From NCBI RefSeq assembly GCF_002097535.1, contig NZ_CP020772.1:2108001-2172000 (forward strand): 64,000 nucleotides of DNA, given 5' to 3'. Numbering within the stretch: position 1 is the first letter of the stretch; each line of letters starts with the position of its first letter. The position numbers and the translations under genes were made by a program. Shown here one piece after another: positions 26,138-33,901 of the stretch. This DNA comes from Halobacillus mangrovi (GTDB taxonomy: Bacteria > Bacillota > Bacilli > Bacillales > Halobacillaceae). Below the pieces are notes generated by a model. The model ran no database searches and had not been told where the DNA came from. It saw only the letters and a list, made by a program, of their open reading frames with translations.

Positions 26138-26719
26138 GTGCGGGTAGAGAGAATGTCTAATGAGAAATTTAAGATATTTCTCACATTTGATGATTTAATG
26201 GACAGAGGATTATCTCGCGATGAACTGTGGAGCGATCTCCCAAGAGTTCATCGGATATTCAGCGATATGATGTACGATGCTGGCATAGAGCTCGGTGTTG
26301 AATTAACGGGTGTGTTGTTGGTGCAGGTGTATTTACTGCAAGCGCAAGGCATGCTAGTTGTCGTTACGAGAACCGAACCTGTTGATATTGAAGATGAAGA
26401 AGACTATATGGAAATGAAGGTAACGCTGGATGAAAGAAACGAAATGATGTTCTGCTTTGATAATTTTGAAGATGTCATTCAAGCAGGGATTCATTTGAAT
26501 CAACTGAAGGTCATCGGTGGAAGTGTTTATTTTTATCATGAACACTACTATATGTTGCTTCGTGATGAAGATATCTGGCACTTAGAACCTGATCAGGTTA
26601 TCGCATTATTATCGGAATTCGCTTCTGCATCTACAGCCACTTCTCATCGCTTGATAGAATACGGGAAGACAATCATGGACAGTCATGCATGTGAAACGAT
26701 TGTCGAATATTTTTCATAG
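26138..26719 (+). CDS. ypbH: MecA-family adaptor protein YpbH
   Basis: A 193-residue paralogue of the ClpC adaptor MecA. The N-terminal domain (about 5-60; KFKIFLTFDDLMDRGLSRDELW in pieces) would bind substrate, an acidic linker (about 75-95) follows, and the C-terminal domain ends in STATSHRLIEYGKTIM. GTG 26138 with GGGGGG about 8 bases upstream is used and gives the family start MRVERM. It sits downstream of the B12 regulator and is followed by a terminator. Confidence 0.9.
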   Translation: MRVERMSNEKFKIFLTFDDLMDRGLSRDELWSDLPRVHRIFSDMMYDAGIELGVELTGVLLVQVYLLQAQGMLVVVTRTEPVDIEDEEDYMEMKVTLDERNEMMFCFDNFEDVIQAGIHLNQLKVIGGSVYFYHEHYYMLLRDEDIWHLEPDQVIALLSEFASASTATSHRLIEYGKTIMDSHACETIVEYFS

Positions 26720-26731
26720 GTGTGTGAGTAT

Positions 26732-26772
26732 GAACGATGCTTCCTTCAAGCTTCGTTCTTTTTATTTTTTTA
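26732..26772 (+). terminator. Terminator after ypbH
   Basis: GAACGATGCTT (26732-26742) pairs with AAGCTTCGTTC (26748-26758, one mismatch), followed by TTTTTATTTTTTT. A separate perfect 7-bp hairpin, GAGAGAT-ACG-ATCTCTC, lies at 26831-26847 in the rest of the gap. Confidence 0.8.
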
Positions 26773-26972
26773 GCATCTTGTGAGTTATATTTTTAAAAGG
26801 ATTTAGGGTACTGACGAATCACGTGCGGGGGAGAGATACGATCTCTCTTTAAATTGAAGAACAATTAAATGTATAGAAGCATATTTTTTAAATAGAAGAG
26901 CTTGAGTTAAAATGTTAAGATGTAATGGAATATAGATTGATTCTTATGTAGTTATGAAATGGAGTGTGCACT

Positions 26973-27917
26973 ATGAAGGTTGCGGTATTATATGGTGGAA
27001 CTTCTGGTGAAAGAGAAGTTTCCTTATCGACAGGACAGGGAATTATAAAAGCATTGAAAAACAAAGGCCATGAGGTTACTGGTATAGATTTTTCCCCTAA
27101 AAGAATAAGCGAGGTCCTTCAATTAGACGTCGATTTAGTTTTTATTGGTCTGCACGGGCGTTATGGTGAGGACGGAAGAATCCAAGGTCTATTGGATATG
27201 CTGGAAATACCATATGTTGGATCTGGAGTGTTAGCTTCTGCTTTAGCCATGGATAAAGCGAAGTCTAAGCAAATCTTTTCATCAAATGGCATTCAAACAG
27301 CGAATAGTAAAACATATGATGTGTCCAATAGTGATTGGCACAAAGGCATTCAGGAAGACGTGAAGAAATCCTTCTCCTTGCCATTTGTTATCAAACCGAA
27401 TCAAGAGGGATCTACCCTGGGTTTAACGATTGTAAAAGAAGAAAATCAGATTGCAGAGGCGATCAAAACGGCTGCAAAGTCAGACTCTATCATTCTAGTA
27501 GAGGACTATGTAGGCGGAAGAGAGGTGACTGTTCCTGTAGTTGGACATAAAGGAAGTGAACGCGCACTCCCAGTCATTGAAATCATTCCTAAGAATGATT
27601 ATTACGATTTTGATTCAAAATATAAACCTGGGGGAAGTGAACATATTGTCCCTGCAAAAGTGGATAGTTCACTCACGGATCAGCTGCAAAGAGAAGCAGT
27701 TCTTGCCCACCAATTGCTCGGATGTGACGTGTACTCCCGTGTGGATTTCATTATTAATGAAAACAACCAGCCAATCATTCTTGAAGTTAATACATTACCA
27801 GGAATGACACCAACTAGCTTATTTCCAGATTCAGCACAGGAAATCGGGTGGAGTTATGACGATCTGATCCAAAAATTCGTTGAGCTCTCAGTAGCAGGTA
27901 AAAAACAGAAGGTGTAA
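26973..27917 (+). CDS. ddl: D-alanine--D-alanine ligase
   Basis: Ddl joins two D-alanines with ATP for peptidoglycan precursors. The 314-residue product is an ATP-grasp enzyme with the N-terminal YGGTSGEREVSL, the glycine loop region KPNQEGSTLGL, the substrate-gating KY pair before KPGGSEHIVPA, and the metal-binding VDFIINENNQPIILEVNTLPGMTPTSL end (in pieces). The Tyr in the gate suggests D-Ala-D-Ala rather than D-Ala-D-Lac activity. ATG 26973 follows GGAGTG by 6 bases. In B. subtilis ddl is elsewhere, so this position is unusual. Confidence 0.92.
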   Translation: MKVAVLYGGTSGEREVSLSTGQGIIKALKNKGHEVTGIDFSPKRISEVLQLDVDLVFIGLHGRYGEDGRIQGLLDMLEIPYVGSGVLASALAMDKAKSKQIFSSNGIQTANSKTYDVSNSDWHKGIQEDVKKSFSLPFVIKPNQEGSTLGLTIVKEENQIAEAIKTAAKSDSIILVEDYVGGREVTVPVVGHKGSERALPVIEIIPKNDYYDFDSKYKPGGSEHIVPAKVDSSLTDQLQREAVLAHQLLGCDVYSRVDFIINENNQPIILEVNTLPGMTPTSLFPDSAQEIGWSYDDLIQKFVELSVAGKKQKV

Positions 27918-27925
27918 TCGCTTAC
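27912..27925 (+). promoter_or_regulatory. Candidate CcpA (cre) site upstream of gudB
   Basis: TGTAATCGCTTACA matches the core cre consensus TGNAANCGNWNNCA at every defined position. It overlaps the ddl stop codon and lies about 60 bases upstream of the probable gudB promoter, where CcpA could repress or modulate glutamate catabolism. Confidence 0.55.
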
Positions 27926-27965
27926 ATTTTCTTTTGTAAAAGGGGAGAAAACCTTAATTCTTGCT

Positions 27966-27993
27966 TTCCATAATAGGTGCGAAAGTGTATACT
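27966..27993 (+). promoter_or_regulatory. Candidate SigA promoter of gudB
   Basis: TTCCAT (27966-27971), 16 bases, TATACT (27988-27993), 55 bases before the gudB start. The -35 is poor, which would fit a regulated promoter. Confidence 0.4.
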
Positions 27994-28048
27994 ATTCACT
28001 GAAAGATGACCCCGAAAAGCGAATGGACGGATATTAGGAGGTAAATGG

Positions 28049-29329
28049 ATGGTAGCCGATAAGCCAACAGATTCTGCAAATGAAAACAATGACAAACTTG
28101 ACGTGTTAAAATCCACTCAGACAGTGGTCAAAAAAGCACTTGATAAATTAGGTTATCCCAATGAGGTATATGAACTTATGAAAGAGCCTGTCCGTATGAT
28201 GACGGTCAGGATTCCGGTAAGAATGGATAATGACCAAATCAAAGTATTCACTGGCTACCGGGCTCAGCACAACGACGCGGTAGGACCTACTAAAGGTGGT
28301 GTTCGTTTCCACCCTAGTGTTTCGGAAAAAGAAGTCAAAGCTTTATCCATTTGGATGAGTCTTAAAGCGGGTATCGTTGATTTGCCATACGGCGGAGGAA
28401 AAGGCGGTATCGTCTGCGATCCTCGCGAAATGTCTTTCAGAGAATTAGAAGGTGTCAGTCGTGGATATGTTCGTGCCATCAGTCAAATTGTTGGTCCGAC
28501 AAAAGATATTCCTGCACCGGATGTCTTTACAAACTCTCAGATTATGGCCTGGATGATGGATGAATACAGCCGAATTGATGAATTTAATAATCCTGGCTTT
28601 ATTACTGGTAAGCCTCTTGTCTTAGGTGGTTCTCATGGCCGTGAAACTGCAACAGCAAAAGGAGTAACCATTTGCATTGAAGAAGCAGCTAAGAAAAAGG
28701 GCATCAATGTAGAAGGGGCAAGAGTTGTCGTCCAAGGCTTTGGTAACGCTGGCAGCTTCTTAGCTAAATTTATGCATGACCGAGGGGCAAAGGTTATTGG
28801 TATTTCAGATGCATACGGTGGATTGCATGATCCTGATGGATTGGACATAGATTACTTACTTGATCGTCGTGACAGTTTTGGCACAGTAACGAATTTATTC
28901 AAAAATACGATAACGAATGAAGAACTTCTGGAGCTTGATTGTGATATTCTTGTCCCAGCAGCCATTGAAAATCAAATCACTGAAGATAACGCTTATAACA
29001 TAAAGGCATCCATTGTAGTTGAAGCTGCTAACGGCCCGACAACTCTAGACGCTACAAGAATTTTATCCGAACGAGGTATTCTTCTTGTCCCCGATGTACT
29101 CGCTTCATCAGGAGGAGTAACGGTTTCATACTTCGAATGGGTCCAGAACAACCAAGGTTATTACTGGACAGAAGAAGAAGTAGAAGAAAAACTTCACAAG
29201 GTAATTGTTAAAGGGTTTGATAACGTTTACAGAACTGCAGAAAACCGGAGAGTCGATATGCGTCTTGCAGCTTATATGGTCGGAGTCCGCAAAATGGCGG
29301 AAGCTTCAAGGTTCCGCGGATGGATATAG
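28049..29329 (+). CDS. gudB: NAD-dependent glutamate dehydrogenase
   Basis: A 426-residue glutamate dehydrogenase that converts glutamate to 2-oxoglutarate and ammonia. The substrate-binding GPTKGGVRFHP, the catalytic lysine in PYGGGKGG (Lys118) and the Rossmann motif GFGNAGS are intact. The segment EVKALSIW is single, so the inactivating 9-base duplication of the B. subtilis 168 gudB allele is absent and the enzyme should be active. AGGAGG precedes the ATG. gudB followed by ypdA is the B. subtilis order. Confidence 0.95.
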   Translation: MVADKPTDSANENNDKLDVLKSTQTVVKKALDKLGYPNEVYELMKEPVRMMTVRIPVRMDNDQIKVFTGYRAQHNDAVGPTKGGVRFHPSVSEKEVKALSIWMSLKAGIVDLPYGGGKGGIVCDPREMSFRELEGVSRGYVRAISQIVGPTKDIPAPDVFTNSQIMAWMMDEYSRIDEFNNPGFITGKPLVLGGSHGRETATAKGVTICIEEAAKKKGINVEGARVVVQGFGNAGSFLAKFMHDRGAKVIGISDAYGGLHDPDGLDIDYLLDRRDSFGTVTNLFKNTITNEELLELDCDILVPAAIENQITEDNAYNIKASIVVEAANGPTTLDATRILSERGILLVPDVLASSGGVTVSYFEWVQNNQGYYWTEEEVEEKLHKVIVKGFDNVYRTAENRRVDMRLAAYMVGVRKMAEASRFRGWI

Positions 29330-29346
29330 GTTGATTCAATAAGTAT

Positions 29347-29383
29347 AATCTCCTATCATTTATATGGTAGGAGATTTATTTTG
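29347..29383 (+). terminator. Terminator after gudB
   Basis: AATCTCCTATC (29347-29357) pairs with GGTAGGAGATT (29366-29376, one G-U), followed by TATTTTGTTT. Confidence 0.8.
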
Positions 29384-29436
29384 TTTAAATGGCAGCTCTT
29401 TTAAAGAGCTTGTGGACGGAAAGAGGAGTGTGAAAC

Positions 29437-30420
29437 ATGCAACAAGAGGAGAAAGTCATCATAATTGGTGGCGGCCCGTGCGGCATGAGCGCGGCCATAG
29501 AATTGAAAAGACAAGGAATTGAACCATTAATTATAGAAAAAGGTAATATCGTTAATTCGATTTATCATTATCCGACTCATCAGACATTTTTCAGCTCAAG
29601 CGAAAAACTGGAAATCGGACAAATCCCATTTATTTCTGAACGTCAGAAACCGGTACGTAATGAAGCATTAGCGTACTATCGTGCAGTTGCGGAACGTGAA
29701 AACTTACGAGTGAATGCTTTTGAAAAAGTAGTGAAAGTAAATTCAATGGACTCAGGCTTCATCTTAGAGACAGAAACAAAGGAAAACGAAAAGAAAGAAT
29801 ACAAAGCTGAGCAAGTGATTGTTGCTACAGGATATTACGATCAGCCGAATTATATGGGAGTAAAAGGAGAAGAGCTTCCTAAAGTACAACATTATTTCAA
29901 AGAAGCTCATCCGTTTTATAAGAAAGATGTAGTTATTATAGGAGGGAAGAACTCCGCTGCAGATGCTGCGCTCGAACTCGAGAAGGCAGGTGCAAATGTT
30001 ACCGTTCTTTACAGAGGCGAAGACTATTCTAAAAGTATCAAGCCTTGGATCTTACCTCAATTCGAGGCGCTAGTCAGAAAAGATCTAATTAAGATGGAAT
30101 TTTGTGCAAATGTAAAAGAGATCACAGAAACCGAAGTCATTTATGAATGTAAAGGCGAAACAAAACGAGTGAATAATGATTTTGTATTTGCCATGACTGG
30201 TTATCGTCCTGATCACGGATTCTTGACCAAGATGGGTGTTGAGTTTGATAAGGAAACAGGAAGACCTACGTTTAACGAAGAAACAATGGAAACCAATGTG
30301 AAAGGCATTTACATTGCTGGAGTAATTGCAGCCGGTTATAATAACAATGAAATATTTATAGAAAATGGCCGTCATCATGGTGGGAAGATTGCTCTTTCTA
30401 TAAATAATAAAGACAATTAA
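29437..30420 (+). CDS. ypdA: Bacillithiol disulfide reductase YpdA (Bdr)
   Basis: A 327-residue FAD- and NADPH-dependent reductase that regenerates bacillithiol from its disulfide. The FAD loop is GGGPCGMSAA with the functional Cys15. The NADPH loop is VIIGGKNSAADAALELEKAG (in part), and the C-terminal FAD motif is GIYIAGVIAAGYNNN. No CxxC redox pair is present, as usual for this family. AAAGAGGAG lies before the ATG. A 17-base palindrome (AGCTCTTT/AAAGAGCT, 29394-29410) sits just upstream and could be an operator. Confidence 0.93.
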   Translation: MQQEEKVIIIGGGPCGMSAAIELKRQGIEPLIIEKGNIVNSIYHYPTHQTFFSSSEKLEIGQIPFISERQKPVRNEALAYYRAVAERENLRVNAFEKVVKVNSMDSGFILETETKENEKKEYKAEQVIVATGYYDQPNYMGVKGEELPKVQHYFKEAHPFYKKDVVIIGGKNSAADAALELEKAGANVTVLYRGEDYSKSIKPWILPQFEALVRKDLIKMEFCANVKEITETEVIYECKGETKRVNNDFVFAMTGYRPDHGFLTKMGVEFDKETGRPTFNEETMETNVKGIYIAGVIAAGYNNNEIFIENGRHHGGKIALSINNKDN

Positions 30421-30427
30421 TAAGCTT

Positions 30428-30458
30428 AAGAGTCCCTCGTCTGGGGCTCTTTTATATT
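30428..30458 (+). terminator. Terminator after ypdA
   Basis: AAGAGTCCC (30428-30436) pairs with GGGGCTCTT (30443-30451, one G-U) and is followed by TTATATTTTG. Confidence 0.75.
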
Positions 30459-30492
30459 TTGTTTGTTATATATTTTGTATGGAAATGTATGT

Positions 30493-30546
30493 GAAACTGT
30501 GAAGATGACTTCAAGATAAGCCTCCTTATCTTGAAGAATCAGTTTC
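30493..30546. repeat. Compound intergenic hairpin
   Basis: GAAACTG (30493-30499) pairs with CAGTTTC (30540-30546). Inside, the perfect 12-bp arms CTTCAAGATAAG (30509-30520) and CTTATCTTGAAG (30525-30536) close on CCTC. No T run follows, so this is not an ordinary terminator. It is the first structure in the 756-base gap between ypdA and ansA. Confidence 0.65.
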
Positions 30547-30581
30547 GGGATTTTCACGGGTCCGTTGAACCATAAGAGTTA

Positions 30582-30707
30582 GGGTCGGCTTGAAAACAAC
30601 TCCCTTTGCTGCGGGGGAACTGGCAAGCCTCCTCGATCGCTGCGCTCTCTGTGGGGTCTTGCCTAGCCCCTTCTCCCACGGGAGTCACGCTGTTTTCAAG
30701 CCGACCC
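30582..30707 (-). repeat. Intergenic hairpin element A
   Basis: A 126-base block bounded by a perfect 17-bp inverted repeat (GGGTCGGCTTGAAAACA at 30582-30598 and its complement at 30691-30707), with an outer pair GGTCCGTT/AACGGACC at 30559-30566 and 30723-30730. Inside, GGCAAG/CTTGCC nests. Read on the minus strand, the inner edges are GCGTGACTCCCGTGGGAG and GCAAAGGGAGT, which match element B. No coding frame. It resembles recurrent intergenic repeats of Bacillaceae. Confidence 0.7.
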
Positions 30708-30880
30708 ATCTACCCTTTAATGAACGGACCGACTGAAATTTGAAAAGCATCCAGCCGTTCTAAGAATTTTATAATAATTTGACATGAAACAGCGTTCTAA
30801 GGGGATTCTTTTCTATCCTAAAAATAGTAATAAGTTTTAGATTCATGAACTTGAGGTGTTTCCGTACGTCTCATTAACGA

Positions 30881-31001
30881 AGGAATCCCTGGAAATGGCG
30901 AGACTCCTGTGGGAGGTACATGATCGGTGAGGGCTCGGAAGACGAAGTCTGAAGAGACTTAGCACATGCCCACGGAAAGCGAGTCATTTCCAGGGATTCC
31001 T
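30881..31001 (+). repeat. Intergenic hairpin element B
   Basis: A 121-base block bounded by a different perfect 17-bp inverted repeat (AGGAATCCCTGGAAATG at 30881-30897, complement at 30985-31001), with an outer TTTCCGTAC/GTACGGAAA pair (30859-30867, 31014-31022). The inner edges GCGAGACTCCTGTGGGAG and GGAAAGCGAGT match element A in opposite orientation. The element contains no gene. The gap between A and B (30730-30858) is A+T-rich and shows nothing I can name. Confidence 0.7.
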
Positions 31002-31176
31002 AATTCAGGCTATGTACGGAAAATTTCCTTATTGATTTATTTCAAACTCAAGTCTTCAAGAATACTGCTATTATCCGTAATAATGTTATCGTTTATCAAA
31101 TGCTAATACTGTAAAGTGAAACTTGTTTGATTTTGTTATAATAATGGAGGAGTACATAAGAAGGGCGGAGATTATT

Positions 31177-32136
31177 GTGAGCAAAGTAGTCTTATTAACA
31201 ACGGGAGGTACAATAGCAAGTGTACCTAATGAAGAGTCAGGAAAGTTATCTTCAGGAGCATTGACTGGAGAAGAACTCGCTGAAATGCTTAAGTTACCCA
31301 CAGATATCGATGTAATCATTGAATCCGTATTTCAAAAGCCAAGCATGCACATAGATTTTCAAGATTTACTCTTCGTTAAAGAGAAAATAGAGGAATATTT
31401 TAAGGATGATGCTGTTGCTGGAGTTGTTGTCACTCATGGAACTGATTCTCTGGAAGAGTCCGCTTACTTCTTGGACTTAACGGTGGATGATAACCGTCCA
31501 GTCGTTATCACAGGTTCCCAGCGATCTCCTGGTGAAATGGGAAGTGATGCTTATATCAATCTTAGGCATGCCATTTATACTGCTTGTAGTCCTGATTTAC
31601 ATAATGCGGGAGCTGTAGTTGTCTTTAACGAACGGATCTTCCCTGCCAAATACGTGAAAAAAGAGCATGCGTCCAATATTCAAGGGTTCAATGCCTTTGG
31701 GTTTGGTTACCTGGGAATTATCGACAACGATGAAGTCCACATTTATCAGAAACCTATTAAGCGTGAGGTGTATGATGTGGTTTCGTACATTCCTCGGGTA
31801 GACATTGTAAAAACTTACTCTGGTGCTGATGGCACTTTTATTAAGGCTTCTAGGGAAAGTGGAGCTAGAGGAATTATACTTGAAGGGGTAGGACGTGGGC
31901 AAGTGGCTCCAGGGATGATGGGAGAAATTATACGGTCAATTGACGAAGGGGTCACAATTGTTATTACAACTACTTCTGAAGAAGGATCGGTGTACACGAC
32001 TTACGACTACCTTGGGAGTGCCTATGACTTATATAAGCATGGAGTCATTCTTGGTGACGATGATGATAGTAAAAAAGCAAGAATTAAACTAGCTGTAATT
32101 CTTGCGTCCGATTACGAAGGTGAAATTAAATACTAA
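31177..32136 (+). CDS. ansA: L-asparaginase
   Basis: A 319-residue asparaginase that hydrolyses L-asparagine to aspartate and ammonia. The two catalytic threonine motifs are LLTTGGTIAS (Thr12) and VVTHGTDSLEE (Thr89-Asp90). No signal peptide is evident, so it is cytoplasmic. I start at GTG 31177, 6-7 bases after GGCGGAG. TATAAT at about 31137-31142 is a likely -10, which would put the longer upstream starts before or at the transcription start. Confidence 0.9.
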   Translation: MSKVVLLTTGGTIASVPNEESGKLSSGALTGEELAEMLKLPTDIDVIIESVFQKPSMHIDFQDLLFVKEKIEEYFKDDAVAGVVVTHGTDSLEESAYFLDLTVDDNRPVVITGSQRSPGEMGSDAYINLRHAIYTACSPDLHNAGAVVVFNERIFPAKYVKKEHASNIQGFNAFGFGYLGIIDNDEVHIYQKPIKREVYDVVSYIPRVDIVKTYSGADGTFIKASRESGARGIILEGVGRGQVAPGMMGEIIRSIDEGVTIVITTTSEEGSVYTTYDYLGSAYDLYKHGVILGDDDDSKKARIKLAVILASDYEGEIKY

Positions 32137-32279
32137 CCCTTAATACCTATGCAGGTACTACGTTTGAGGTAGGTCAAAAGTTTGCGTTCTTTACATCATA
32201 TCCCAGACATCGGTTCCCTTTCCAATAGCTTCGTGATACGATTTAACTTAGGTGAATTTAGGGGAAAGGCTGATGAACT

Positions 32280-32939
32280 ATGGCCTTATTAACAGCGGCA
32301 ATTGCTCCTGCAGTGGCCATTATGACATTTATTTATTTAAGTAAGCGGATTGAACTAGAACCTCTGCCTTTGATTATAAGAATGTTTGTCATCGGGGTCA
32401 TTATGGTATTTCCGATCATGTTTATTCAATACGCCTTCGAATCAGAAGGATTTTTCCAAAGTCCATTCTTAAAATCAGTATTTTTGGCAGGACTGTTAGA
32501 AGAATTTTTTAAATGGTTCTTCTTATTATTTGTGGCATTTCGCCACTCTGACTTTGACCACCACTATGATGGTATTATTTATGGTGTAGCGATCAGTTTG
32601 GGGTTTGCGACTGTGGAAAATATCATCTATCTATTTGCTAATGGAATAGAGATTGCTTTGATGCGAGCTGTATTTCCAGTTTCATCTCATGCATTGTTTG
32701 GTATTATTATGGGATTTTATTTAGGAAAAGCCAAGTTCTCGAATTCAAATTCAACACTTTGTCTGTTTTTTGCTTTGTTAATTCCAGTATCCTTGCATAG
32801 CTTTTATGATTTTATCATTACCGTATTTGATCAAAAGTGGATATACGGAATCCTTCCGTTCATGCTTATTTTATGGATGATAGGCATAAGAAAAATCCGT
32901 GTTGCAAATAAACATCATGAGAAGCTGTTAAAATCGTAA
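32280..32939 (+). CDS. prsW: Intramembrane protease PrsW
   Basis: A 219-residue polytopic membrane protease. In B. subtilis PrsW makes the first cut in the anti-sigma factor RsiW and so releases SigW on envelope stress. The catalytic Glu74-Glu75 are in LLEEFFKWF, and the later motifs FATVENIIYL, SSHALFGIIMG and SLHSFYDF are conserved. ATG 32280 is used with GGGGAAAGG about 10 bases upstream. It precedes sleB as in B. subtilis. Confidence 0.93.
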   Translation: MALLTAAIAPAVAIMTFIYLSKRIELEPLPLIIRMFVIGVIMVFPIMFIQYAFESEGFFQSPFLKSVFLAGLLEEFFKWFFLLFVAFRHSDFDHHYDGIIYGVAISLGFATVENIIYLFANGIEIALMRAVFPVSSHALFGIIMGFYLGKAKFSNSNSTLCLFFALLIPVSLHSFYDFIITVFDQKWIYGILPFMLILWMIGIRKIRVANKHHEKLLKS

Positions 32940-32948
32940 CTTCAACAG

Positions 32949-32976
32949 AACCGTCGGTCCTCGGCGGTTTTTTTAT
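32949..32976 (+). terminator. Terminator after prsW
   Basis: AACCGTCG (32949-32956) pairs with CGGCGGTT (32962-32969, one G-U) and is followed by TTTTTT. Confidence 0.85.
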
Positions 32977-33056
32977 ATCTAAAAAATGTATAAACTTCCT
33001 AAACCGATAGAAACTACCGATATAAATAAATTCTATTGGTCAGGGGTGGAACACGG

Positions 33057-33890
33057 ATGTTATGGAAGAAGACAACGATTGTTTGTATAGGTCTGGCCAT
33101 GTTGGTTTTGCCGTTATCTGAATGGACGAACATCAAACCTGTACAAGGATTCTCAAATCAAGTCATCCAACAAGGGGCAACAGGTGATGACGTTATTGAA
33201 CTTCAATCAAGACTTCAATACTTAGGCTTTTACAATGGAGAAATTGATGGAGTATTCGGTTGGGGGACTTATTGGGCAGTGAGAAACTTTCAGTATGAGT
33301 TTGGTTTGGAAATTGACGGGCTAGTTGGACAGGAAGTCAAGAACAAATTGATAAAAGCAAGTAAATATGATGAAGGTTTCGTTAAAGAGCAAATTCGCCA
33401 AGGAAATGATTTTACTTATTACGGAGGTACTCCGAAACAACAGCAAACCAGTAAAAAAGGCCAAAAAGCACCTCAACAACAGCAGCAGCAAGCTCAACCT
33501 CAAGAGCCGACAGCTGTTAACGTTCCTAGTGGGTTTTCGCAGAATGATATTCAATTAATGGCAAATGCTGTATATGGTGAAGCTCGAGGAGAGCCTTATG
33601 TCGGGCAAGTAGCTGTAGCTGCGGTTATTTTAAACCGAGTGAGCAGCGCATCATTTCCAAATACAGTCTCTGGAGTCATCTTTGAGCCGCGCGCTTTCAC
33701 CGCTGTAGCAGATGGACAAATTTGGCTCGAACCAAATGATCAGGCTAGAGATGCAGTATTAGATGCAATCAATGGCTGGGACCCATCAGGACAAGCAATA
33801 TATTACTTCAACCCGAACACAGCAACTTCGAGCTGGATTTGGGGAAGACCGCAAATTAAACAAATCGGTAAACATATTTTCTGTAAATAG
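33057..33890 (+). CDS. sleB: Spore cortex-lytic enzyme SleB
   Basis: A lytic transglycosylase that degrades spore cortex during germination. The 277-residue product has a signal peptide (about 1-32), a peptidoglycan-binding domain (about 37-100; GDDVIELQSRLQYLGFYNGEIDG in part), a Gln-rich linker (about 128-149) and the catalytic domain with Glu175 in YGEARGE, ending in GKHIFCK. I start at ATG 33057, 6 bases after AGGGGTGGA. It forms a bicistron with ypeB. Confidence 0.94.
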   Translation: MLWKKTTIVCIGLAMLVLPLSEWTNIKPVQGFSNQVIQQGATGDDVIELQSRLQYLGFYNGEIDGVFGWGTYWAVRNFQYEFGLEIDGLVGQEVKNKLIKASKYDEGFVKEQIRQGNDFTYYGGTPKQQQTSKKGQKAPQQQQQQAQPQEPTAVNVPSGFSQNDIQLMANAVYGEARGEPYVGQVAVAAVILNRVSSASFPNTVSGVIFEPRAFTAVADGQIWLEPNDQARDAVLDAINGWDPSGQAIYYFNPNTATSSWIWGRPQIKQIGKHIFCK

Positions 33891-33901
33891 GAGGTGGAAG
33901 C

